Shown: piece after piece, positions 1-9,798 of the stretch
Layout: each line of letters begins with the position of its first letter
How positions within the stretch are numbered: position 1 is the first letter of the stretch
Notes under the pieces: model-generated
Told to the model about the DNA's origin: nothing
Databases searched by the model: none
Seen by the model: the letters and a program-made list of their open reading frames with translations, nothing else
Source of the DNA: Trichinella spiralis
Lineage: Eukaryota; Nematoda; Enoplea; Trichinellida; Trichinellidae
Direction of reading: 5' to 3'
NCBI GenBank assembly: GCA_000181795.3
Contig: CM012953.1
Location: forward strand, 16,190,019-16,254,018
DNA: 64,000 nt
Translations under genes and position numbers: made by a program

Positions 1-1010
1 AATTTCTGACAAAAAATATGAATTATCTTGGCTCCAAGAAAAATGGTCTATCCTTGCTTAAGGGTCAGTTTTGCAAGTGACAGTTGAAATATCCAAATTA
101 CATTTTCAGAATGAAATTTCAGAAAAAGTATTATTTTCATTTAATTCATCTCATTTGTATCATCGTAGCATTATAATTGCTGGTAAAAGTAATAAATCAA
201 ATGCTTAACAATAACTTGGTAAGCTTATTAAAGTAATGACCAAATGTTCAACGTTACAGATGGAAAAGGAATCCGTTGCATATCGAAATTATTTTACTAA
301 ATAAAATTGAAAGCAAAAGCAATTACTTTTCATCTCAAGTTCACTCCATCATGGTTGTGAGCGTTATCTTTCTCTAGCACTGTATATTTTCTGCCAAATT
401 ATAATCATTGCTAATTAACCTTGTCGGCAAGCATAAAGGATAAATTTGTTTTTCATTTGCCGCCCATGCTTTTGCTGCCATTGTTCTGCGTGCGCTGCAA
501 TTGCACACTAGCAGGGGTTCACTGCCTGGGTCAGATTACAACTTAATTTGATTAAGCATCGGTAGAATCGTAAAAATTCCTGACCGCCCGGATAATGCTG
601 ATGACGGCAGATAAGCATGCATATTTATTGTCTCTTTGTTCACATCCACAATCATTCTTTCCTTTGCTGTTGACTTGTTTGGTTCGAAGAAAGTTTTCTG
701 TTCGCATTGTGTTCGCTATTTTTCGTCATGGATGATGTCAGTGAGTTACGTCTTGACAAACTGTTGCGGTAGTTTGTCCCTTGTGTATGAAGGCAGGGCG
801 TATCAATTGAAATATACCGGTAAACGGACGAACGGTTGGGAGTGTTCAGAAGTATGTGCTGAATGTATTCAATATGTTCCTTGTCATTAACAGTTTGTTT
901 GTTTCCCCATAAGACAAGAAGGGGTAAAAAGGCACAGTATCCACGAACCTGGATGTGACATCTGTGCTCAGGCAAATCCCTCACATGGAAGCGTGCCCGA
1001 TGGATCCGCA
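1..1010 (+). repeat. Left arm of 1-kb inverted repeat (MULE 5' fragment plus flank)
   Basis: This stretch reappears almost perfectly in reverse complement at about 4230-5235. It contains, on the + strand, the decayed start of a MULE transposase gene: a FLYWCH-like zinc finger around 770-850 (key pattern YEGRAYQLK, then W-x-C), a donor-like GTATGT after it, and the start of the second exon around 945-1010. The frame from the natural ATG (near 729) hits a stop before the finger, and the second exon is also shifted. Both arms carry the same lesions, so the decay preceded the duplication. Most arm differences I could see are one-base indels within the first 130 bases. The arm begins at base 1, so it may continue outside the window. 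Confidence 0.93.
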
Positions 1011-2026
1011 CTTTCGTCAGTGTTATTGTTTTCCCTCGTATATTTTATTTAAATCAAAAATCTGCAATATTATTTAAAAATCAAAAAACAAATTTAGTTT
1101 TATATATTTGGTGTAAATTGTAAACTTTCTATTTCAACATCTGAACAAAACCGAGTAGTGCGTTGGTGAACACTTAAATCGCCATTTGTTTTCATTTACA
1201 TTTGCAAGCTTTCAATGTATGATATTTCAATGATAATGAAATATTTAAACATTTCTCATCAAAAGCTGCGCCTATGATGTAGCTGATGTGTTTGATGTTG
1301 CATTTCAAATTGCATTTGAAGTTGGTTATAAGTGAGCATGGAATTTCGAAAGAATTTCCATCCACTTATTCATCATTTTATCGTTTAATTAACTAAAGGG
1401 ATTTTTTTTGGCCAAAATCTTAGGCACTTAACCTAGTTCGACTGTATTTTATATGAAATGTATGAACGTCAAGCAGGATTTTTCATACAAACAGCAAACC
1501 TCATCGACATGTATAAAAAAATATATATGGATGTTTGTTTCGTAATGAAGGAAACTTTGTAAATATTAAAGTAAAATTCTTGGATTGTAAACAAGAAAGA
1601 TTAAAATAGAACATTCCCATTAAAATCAAGAAATTAATCAGATGCTAACAATTTACGAGTTGTCACTCCTTGGTTAAGCTTGAAAGCTGCAACTGTGAAC
1701 AATTTGTCAATTTTTGCATTTGTATTAAAATCGCTATTACCAACATGTGTGATGTGACGAGAAACGCGAAGAATGTTTGACAAAGGCATATGCGTGAATT
1801 CATGCGTAAAATTAAGTGAAATTGCGAGCTAACGCGTAACGTTAGCATTAGTGCCATTTGTAACCCGGAAGTTAAAAGTGTTGCTACAACATTCCAGATT
1901 TTTCAAACAGATTATTCAATATTCTGACATTACACCCGGAAGTTAGCATCAAATTTTGATAAATTTCAACAGGCAACAGATTTATTTACAGTCAGAGCAG
2001 ATATCAGGAGGGAAATCGATAATAGA
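1011..2026. other. Spacer between left arm and MULE promoter, no gene seen
   Basis: AT-rich sequence with only short open frames (for example 1663-1857 on the - strand), none with recognisable domains. It may be the 5' terminal region of the MULE that follows; repeated CCCGGAAGTT words occur near 1865 and 1936. Confidence 0.5.
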
Positions 2027-2070
2027 CCAATGAGAAATGAAAACTAAATGTTGGAAAATGGTTATATAAA
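2027..2070 (+). promoter_or_regulatory. Putative MULE promoter: CCAAT box and TATA box
   Basis: CCAAT at 2027-2031 and TATATAAA at 2063-2070 lie about 100 bases upstream of the transposase ATG at 2169, with normal spacing for a TATA-driven Pol II promoter. Assigned by motif and position only. Confidence 0.4.
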
Positions 2071-2168
2071 ACGAAATTCAAAACCGTCCACTTTATTTTC
2101 GTTTGCTGTTGGGTTTGCGATCAGTGCTTTTCGTTCGAGTTTTTCAAATCATTTTCTTTCTGTTCCCT

Positions 2169-3816
2169 ATGGCTAATGTACCTGAGTTGCATCTTGTGCA
2201 AAGTCATTGCGGTGGTACGTGCCTTTTTCATGAAGGCAGGGCATATAAATTAAAACGTGCCGCCAGTAAAAAATATTGGAGGTGCTCGCAAGTATGTGCT
2301 AAATGTACAGTGGGTTTCCTTAATTATTTAGGATTAGTTTATTTTGGTATAGGATAAAGAAGGCTGCAGTGGTGCCATATGGACCAACCTTGATGTGACA
2401 TCGGTGATGAAGCAAAGTGATCACATCGAAAGCTGCCCGGTGGATGAATACTTGACGTACAAAATGGAAAAGAGGGCGGTTTTGACAAAGCGCAGCGCGG
2501 AAGAAACGAAACCCATCCCGGCCATCTATGATGAGGATGTTTCCGCCGCGTCCTCCGAGCCATCCACATCTGGCTATTTTCCGCTCTTTAAACGGGTAAA
2601 GTCCGCGATGTACGGCCACCGGGCAAAGCGATTCCCAAAACTGTCCACTCATCGTCGGGACCTGCAAATCCCGTTCCCGTTTGGAACAACAAAGGCCGGT
2701 GATAATTTCTTATTGTGGCAGAATGCATCGAAGCACATACTGGTATGTGCTACTGGTTACAACATTAAACTGCTAGCAGCCATGCGAACCTGGGTCATGG
2801 ATGGTACATTCAAGATTGTACCTCAATGGTATCAACAACTGTTTACCATTCCTGCCTTTGTGTCGGGCAAGGTGATGCCAGCAGTCTATTGTTTATGTAT
2901 GGGTAAAGACATTGGAACGTGCGGGTATATTTTTCAAGCTTTAATAGACAAAGCGGCAGTTCTGGAGGTCGACCTTAATCCAGATACCATTATCTGTGAT
3001 TTTGAAACAGCCCTGATACCTGCAATTCGGGGTTACTTGCCGAATACGCGTGTGCAGGGCTTCTATTTCTACTTCTGCCAGGCAGTACATACGAAAATCT
3101 GTGAGCTGGGATTGAAAACGCGATATCGCCAGCATGAGGAAACAGGAAGAAAAATCAGAATGCTCCTGGCCACCGCTTTCCTCCCTGTACCGCATGTTAA
3201 TACGGGTGTTAGCCTGCTTGAAGCAGGCACTACGAGTAATTTATTAGCCTTATTTCAATATTTTCGGAAGGAGTGGATGACCGATGAAAGACTGCCGCTT
3301 TGGGATGTCCATAATGTAAATATTAGGACGAATATCCACTTGGAAGGTTGGCATAATCGGCTCAACAGAAAAGCAGCTAAAGCTCATAACGGGTTGTATG
3401 AACTGCTCCAAATCCTCATAGCAGAACAGGGTGTGATGGACACCCTGATTCAACAAGTGCTATCAGGAAACGCTACCGTTGGTGACTTAAGACGCGTAAG
3501 CAAGGTTTACGCTGAAAAGCAACGACAGGTTGCACAATATACGGGTGAATACACCAACGGTAGACGAACGCTAGAGCAGTTCATAGAAGCTTTAATGTAT
3601 ATAACGCAGAGCCGATTTAATGCCGCCTTCAAAGTGGTGGATTGTATTTTATTGTTGTATTGTATTGTATTGTATTATATTTGTTTTCTGTTTCATTGTA
3701 TTGTATTATTTAGTTTCTTGCTTTCTTGTTGTTTCCACTTTGTTTATGCCGTTCACTGTTGTTTTTCATTGTTGTCGTTGTTGTTGTTGCTGCTCCTGTT
3801 GGCTAGTGAAAAATAA
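2169..3816 (+). CDS. MULE-type transposase with N-terminal FLYWCH zinc finger
   Basis: Cut-and-paste transposase of the Mutator-like superfamily. Two exons, 2169-2291 and 2353-3816, joined by a 61-nt GT-AG intron (donor GTATGT, acceptor TATAG), predict about 528 aa. The FLYWCH finger spans the junction (HEGRAYKLK and WRCSQ in exon 1, GCSGAIWTNLD in exon 2). This junction is supported by the equivalent splice in the related copy at 61108-61293. The DDE core is complete, counting from GTG 2395: D136 in WVMDGTFK, D202 in ICDFETALIPA, E317 in HLEGWHNRLN. The usual MULE C-x2-H motif (GCYFH in the sister copies) reads GFYFY here, so both residues are lost. The last 60 codons run into a hydrophobic low-complexity tail encoded by TTG/TATTG repeats. 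Mostly open, but of doubtful activity. Confidence 0.9.
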
Positions 3817-4104
3817 AAATCACTATTTAACTTATTTTTTGTATTGTTTTTTCTCAATTATTACTATCGCATTTTGGTACAGTAAAATATAGAATAATGA
3901 TAAAAATTATTTTCGGGAATGCTCATCATGAAAAAGTATAAACTTCAAAACAAATAATATATTTAAGTAAACTAAATCTCAATGAATGACGAAACATCAA
4001 ACAGACAAAACTTATAATTTTTTGTTTCGTCACTACTATTAAAGTGACGTAATCTTAAATGCAATATTTGAACCAATGAAATGAAAAAATATTACAGTTT
4101 AAAA
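3817..4104 (+). mobile_element. MULE 3' untranslated and terminal region
   Basis: After the stop, the sequence stays alignable by eye with the reverse complement of 53690-54000, the 3' end of another MULE copy; shared words include ATTACTATCGCATTT and AATGAATGACAAAAC-like text. This marks the region as part of the element rather than host flank. Several AATAAA-like words occur just after the stop. No terminal inverted repeat was identified. Confidence 0.6.
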
Positions 4105-4605
4105 ACCGGAAAATATTCAGATGTTGATGATTCAGCGGAGACTTCTTCGTTGTATATGGCACGGATGGGTATTGTTTGTTCCGCGCTTTGCTTTTTTAAA
4201 ACGGCCATTTTTTCCATTTTTTACGCAAATTGCGGATCCATCGGGCATGCTTCCATGTGAGGGATTTGCCGGAGCACAGATGTCACATCCAGGTTCGTGG
4301 ATACTGTGCCTTTTTACCCCTTCTTGTCTTATGGGGAAACAAACAAACTGTTAATGACAAGGAACATATTGAATACATTCAGCACATACTTCTGAACACT
4401 CCCAACCGTTCGTCCGTTTACCGGTATATTTCAATTGATACGCCCTGCCTTCATACACAAGGGACAAACTACCGCAACAGTTTGTCAAGACGTAACTCAC
4501 TGACATCATCCATGACGAAAAATAGCGAACACAATGCGAACAGAAAACTTTCTTCGAACCAAACAAGTCAACAGCAAAGGAAAGAATGATTGTGGATGTG
4601 AACAA
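4105..4605 (-). pseudogene. MULE transposase 5' fragment (right arm)
   Basis: Minus-strand relic of a second MULE gene. It begins with the FLYWCH exon (4351-4605), continues through the second exon and runs on to about 4105, where homology to the transposase N-terminus (region of KMEK...SAEE...YFP in the intact copy) ends. Frameshifts and stops break it, and the same lesions occur in the left arm at 636-1010. It points toward the intact MULE at 2169-3816, so that element lies between two convergent decayed copies. Confidence 0.8.
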
Positions 4606-5235
4606 AGAGACAATAAATATGCATGCTTATCTGCCGTCATCAGCATTATCCGGGCGGTCAGGAATTTTTACGATTCTACCGATGCTTTATCAAATTAAGT
4701 TGTAATCTGACCCAGGCAGTGAACCCCTGCTAGTGTGCAATTGCAGCGCACGCAGAACAATGGCAGCAAAAGCATGGGCGGCAAATGAAAAACAAATTTA
4801 TCCTTTATGCCTGCCGACAAGGTTAATTAGCAATGATTGTAATTTGGCAGAAAATATACAGTGCTAGAGAAAGATAACGCTCACAACCATGATGGAGTGA
4901 ACTTGAGATGAAAAGTAATTGCTTTTGCTTTCAATTTTATTTAGTAAAATAATTTCGATATGCAACGGATTCCTTTTCCATCTGTAACGTTGAACATTTG
5001 GTCATTACTTTAATAAGCTTACCAAGTTATTGTTAAGCATTTGATTTATTACTTTTACCAGCAATTATAATGCTACGATGATACAAATGAGATGAATTAA
5101 ATGAAAATAATACTTTTCTGAAATTTCATTCTGAAAATGTAATTTGATATTTCAACTGTCACTTTGCAAAACTGACCTTAAGCAGGGATAGACATTTTCT
5201 TGGAGCCAAGATAAATTCATATTTTGTCAGAAATT
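4230..5235 (-). repeat. Right arm of 1-kb inverted repeat
   Basis: Reverse complement of 1-1010. The inner limit is at the word TGCGGATCC; the outer limit at 5235 simply pairs with window base 1. The outer 200 bases (about 5030-5235) are not MULE sequence: they also occur without any MULE beside the second REEP-like gene (15213-15424). The arm therefore contains host flanking DNA, which argues for an inverted duplication rather than a transposon terminal inverted repeat. Confidence 0.92.
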
Positions 5236-6340
5236 AATGCAAAACAGCGATTATTGAAATTAATTATTTAATAAAATAACAACAGTATCATTTTCACATT
5301 CAAATAACAGTTTCAGATTTTATATATTGTACAGAGTTGACAATAATGAAAAATTTTTATGATAATTTAGTATGAAACATAAGAATATAATAAAAATAAT
5401 AATGAATAAGCGGATGAATAGTAGAAAAGAGTGATGGTGGTGGTTATTCTGCAGTCATTTCTGCAGCAGTAGTACAGCCAGATATAAATTCACTGTAACG
5501 AGGTTGGAAAATTTTTTCATACAATGTTGCAGCTCCATGGCAGCTTGGAGTGAAAAGCCAAACAAAGAAAATGCATTTCAGCGGCCAATAGATTGGTATA
5601 ATGAAAGATATGCATTCAGCAAAATAATCAACAAGTCGAAAGTAGCCAAAAATAACCCAATAAAACTTCCATTGCTTACAGTTGGCATTTTCACTTGATT
5701 GCATCTCGATTAATGTCTTCATTGCTGGATAACTAATGCATATGCAATTGCACAACAATCCTGCATTAGGGCTAAATATCAACAGCACAAAAATCACAAT
5801 TGCTAACATCACCGCAGCTTGGTAACGACTTTTGCCAGTTTTTTGTTCAATTTTAGCAAACAGTTTTCCAACCAATCTGCTTTCATCACCGATAACATAC
5901 CAAATATCATTGCGAATATTTTGAAAAATTTGGGCCATTTTTCAAGCAATCCAACAACCAACAAGCAGTCAGATTGAAGCAAGCAAAGCAAACTAATTAC
6001 TGTTTCATATAATCCTGACTTGAAACTTTAAAATAAGCTAAGTTTAAATTTAAAGTTTTTTCCGAACTTTAAACGTTTTTCTTGAAGATATTAAACGTTT
6101 GCATCATTTACTTGAATAGCATATGTAATTTATAAAAATGTTATTTATAAAAATTAATAATCACTTCTTTATCCGTTTGAGTCAGTTTTTTTCACTTGAA
6201 AAGTGCTTATTGATACCGCTTGATGAGTATGTAATAAACCTAGTTTTGTGATTTTGATTATGAAAAGTTCGTGTCAATGGTTTATTACCCGCTAATTATG
6301 CTTTTCCGAAAATACGAAAAATAATAGCAGCTATTAGCGC
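5030..6340. repeat. Duplicated segment carrying REEP copy 1
   Basis: Aligns by eye with 15213-16560 through the REEP coding region, its 3' flank and several hundred bases of its 5' flank. Shared words include CAACTGTCACTTTGCAAAA downstream and TAATCACT, TGATGAGTATGTAATAA upstream. Both copies keep the same orientation, so this is a direct dispersed duplication about 10 kb apart. Confidence 0.85.
5444..5938 (-). CDS. REEP5/Yop1-like ER-shaping protein, copy 1
   Basis: Single-exon gene for a 164-aa member of the TB2/DP1/HVA22 (REEP/Yop1) family. These ER membrane proteins bend tubules through paired hydrophobic hairpins. Seen here: a first hairpin at about residues 41-75 containing GLLCNCICI and YPAMKTLIE, the family signature FYWVIFGYFRLVDYF around 92-106, then PIYWPLKCIFFVWLFTPS and LYEKIFQP at 115-145, equivalent to the REEP5 core. 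The start ATG at 5938 has an AAAAATGGC context and gives the family's normal N-terminus. The tail is short compared with vertebrate REEP5 (about 189 aa). A sister copy lies at 15639-16133, with about 27 differences out of 164 counted by eye. No intron is needed. Confidence 0.9.
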   Translation of the reverse strand: MAQIFQNIRNDIWYVIGDESRLVGKLFAKIEQKTGKSRYQAAVMLAIVIFVLLIFSPNAGLLCNCICISYPAMKTLIEMQSSENANCKQWKFYWVIFGYFRLVDYFAECISFIIPIYWPLKCIFFVWLFTPSCHGAATLYEKIFQPRYSEFISGCTTAAEMTAE

Positions 6341-9300
6341 TATTTAGCTAGCAATTATACGTGATTTACGCACAAGATGCTTTTCCGTTTGTCAGATATT
6401 GTTCTGATGAGTAGCTAAAGAAATATTCCTACAAAGGGATAGTCTACAAATGATAAATTGCCCACAGATGCAGTTGTCAGTATCAACATATTTTCTGATT
6501 TCAGCTGGACTGTTCTTCCTTGCAATTAAAGAATAATTTTATCTTCGAAAAGTTTCTTTTGCCCTCTCTAACAAGTGTTTTTGCGTTTCTTTCTCGGTTT
6601 TATTTAAATAAAAAAATGAAAATCTATAATTTTATTTACAAATAAATAAACATTTATTCATAAATTTCGTATAAATTATATAAAATTGATATTTCAGTAT
6701 CGATACTAAACCGTTTCTAAAGTTGACTAATATACTCAAGTTGCAATACATGTATTGTATTTTGATATTTATACTAGCCCTGCTTATGCTCCGTCGCCAT
6801 ATACAATCATTGCTAAGTATTCTCGTCAGAAGGGATAAAGCAAGGATTGGTCTTTTATCTATCTACCATCCACGCTTTCGTTGTTTTTTCTCTGAGAACT
6901 AATTCAAAGCATAACAGCAATTTTGTATAGCCTATGAAAATACTGAGATTGAGCTGGAATTTGTGCCTCGTAGTGGTCAAAAGAATGGAAATGCTAGATT
7001 CTGGTGCGTAGTGTGCGATGTAGCATCTGCAGAAGATCACCAAAAATCGGTAACATGGTGACCGTATGGTAAAGAATTAAAGTGAAAAAAATTTTAAACT
7101 AAAATATTATTACGAAACCAATCTAATTTTTCACTACAATTTGACTTATATCTCAAATTAAGTCACAAGGTCAAAGGTTGCCGCATAATGTTGAAAACAG
7201 GCTTTCCATGATCATAAATTTTAATATTTTATTTGCTATGTTGGCACATATAAAAAGCAGACAGAGCCAGATAAATGTAAACGGAATAATCCATAGTGTA
7301 TGCTTTTTGTTTTTTATGCTTTTGCATGTACTCATTTTATATTTTGCATTTTACATGCGCTGAGAATCTGCAGTTTTATTGATGAAATGTGCGCTGTAAA
7401 TTAAAATACAAACAAGAAAAAGTAGAATCTCTTGAAATTCAACCACAGTATTTATTCTGAACAAAAATCTGGTGAATTTCTTTTCATATGAAAATACATT
7501 CGTTATATCAATTATTATAAATTGAAATTCAATATGTAAACATATCAGAAAAAAATGTTGAAATTCACGGTTATCTTTCATTTAGGAAAACAAAAATGTA
7601 ACAATAAAGTTGTGTTGATGATATTACTAAAAAAATAGCTGTTTTTTAACACATGTTGACACATACATAAAAAAATATATATATATAAAAGAAACAAAAT
7701 ATTACACAAATTGAATTTACACATCCACAAAGGAATGTTGTAGAAGATAAAATTGTTTGCTTAAAATTCACAACAATTTCTTGTTGCAATTGTTTTTACA
7801 AGTTTGTTGAATTCTTTTGTTATTCTTTGTTATCCAAATTCTGATAACGGTATTTTTGTTGTTAATACAGTAAGAACAATTTTAAGAAAAATAAAAAAAA
7901 ACGAAAATGTAATCTATTACCATAAATAAAAAAGAAATTTATATATATTTTTTGTATATATTTGCATATAACTTGTTTCAAAATTCAAATCGAACTGATA
8001 ACTGTAAATTTACTTTTTACGCCAACAGGGCATTTTACCGTTAAAACTGAAAAGCGGCTTTGCAGCTATATGTATATATATTTATATATTTTTTTACTTT
8101 TTCGAGGAAACTTGTTTTACTGTGAATAAAATTATTTTTTTCAACATCGGATAAAAATTATTCAATTGCTGACAACACTCGTGGTCATTATCAGTTGGCT
8201 TATTCGATACCTTGGGAAAATGAACAGTTGGTCATTTTCTCGTTGTATTAAAAGTGCCATTAGCTTGGCAGTTGGGCTTGATAAATCAACGCGACCATTT
8301 CAACCTGTCACTTTCTCGACTTATTTTCCAGGATGGAAAGGAAAAAAAAAAGCTGAAATTTTCAAATCAAAAGCAACGCCCATAATTTATTTAGCTGCTC
8401 TGTTGCCATCTTGCCAGATGGACAGTTGTGCATTTACGCTCAAATTATCCTACCCGACAATTGAATGCAAAACAAGCATAAATTTTAAGCTAAATTTATT
8501 GTATATGAAAAATTTGATTGACAGATAACCGAAGAAAGTTAAACTTTGAGAAACTTTTTTCAACTGTTCACTGCTTAGATGAAAATTTCGATTAATTAAT
8601 CGATTTAGCCGGGAGGTGAACATTTCATACAGCTTCAGTGTCAATCAGAAATGCTAATTAATGCAAACGTTGTTGTCTTCAGTTATGCTAAAGTATACGA
8701 GCCGAGGCAAGATATGGCCTTACTCAACTTCACTAAATACTGTTATTATTATTCAAAATTTATTAACATTCATTCGAACAGACTTATGAAATTTTTTAAT
8801 ATAAAAATAATAAAAAAGCAAACAAAAATCCAGAATAAAATTGTGATTGTTATGATATGTAAAAGGCATTTTAAATAATAAAACAGTTTACTATTTTTGC
8901 ATGCATTGTTTTTACAATGACGGGTTGAAAATCAAATTTAATTACATATAAAACTTGTTTATAAATTCAACATATTCAATCACTATCTTTAAACAACTGT
9001 CGAAATATTCCCATCCTCAGTTATAAATTACAGTACTTTTTGCAAGTTGAAAATACTTTCCAAATTTCCTATTCATTCCGATATTTCCTGTCTATCATCG
9101 ATGACGATTAATTTAATCTGGTCTGGTATTAAATGCGCAAAATTTAACATAATGACCGTAAGGTGATGGACAATGAACGCAATTTACGAAGCATCTTTTA
9201 TTTTGTATTATCAAGAATTATGAATTCAGTTTTTACAAAAATAACCATTCGTGACATTATATTACAGTACACATTACAATTTACTATATATGAATATCAA

Positions 9301-9798
9301 AAGCAAAAGGCTATTATTTAGCAGTAATATTTGAATTCACTTTCAAAATGTAACATATTAGAATTAGAATTCGTGAAACAATGATAAACAGCCAAGAATT
9401 GCAGTGATTTGAACGGCACAATATTTGATGTAAGTCACGAGGAAACTTCAACCAATAGCTCATCTCGGAGCAATGCACCAATCACAGTGAAGATTGATGC
9501 GATTGGTATTTGAATAATTAAATTCGCTATCACGTGATGTGGAGACATTCATTACGATAAGTGGAAACGAACGCTACTCATTCAAAGTTGAAAAGTTGAC
9601 GCTTGTTGGCATATTTTTAATATTCTATCATCACAGAAAGTTCTATTTTATTCTTTTCTTGATTTTTTTAACCAAGATTAATATTCTCAGTTTAACTAAA
9701 GATTAGGTACAATTTGATTACTGTGCTTACTGTAAATCAGCGTTCATTTGCCCAGTAAACTGTTGTTGCTGTTCTATTCTCAACTTGTATTGCTTCCA
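5939..9798. other. Long AT-rich intergenic region
   Basis: About 3.9 kb between REEP copy 1 and the Argonaute gene. Only short open frames occur (up to 120 codons at 8166-8528), without domains, codon bias or splice context. It contains the dispersed repeat at 6345-6530 and several AT dinucleotide runs. No RNA gene was recognised. The last few hundred bases presumably hold the Argonaute promoter, but no clear core promoter was seen. Confidence 0.6.
6345..6530 (+). repeat. Dispersed repeat, partner at 61800-61965 (-)
   Basis: Begins TAGCTAGCAATTATACG and continues through ACAAGATGCTTTTC, GAGTAGCTAA and GATAAATTGCCCACAG. The reverse complement of 61800-61965 shows the same words in the same order with scattered substitutions. 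No coding potential was seen; possibly a non-autonomous transposon fragment. Confidence 0.75.

Noticed and set aside
8166-8528. 120-codon plus-strand frame in intergenic DNA
   Set aside because: No homology recognised, no splice context, no conserved motif.
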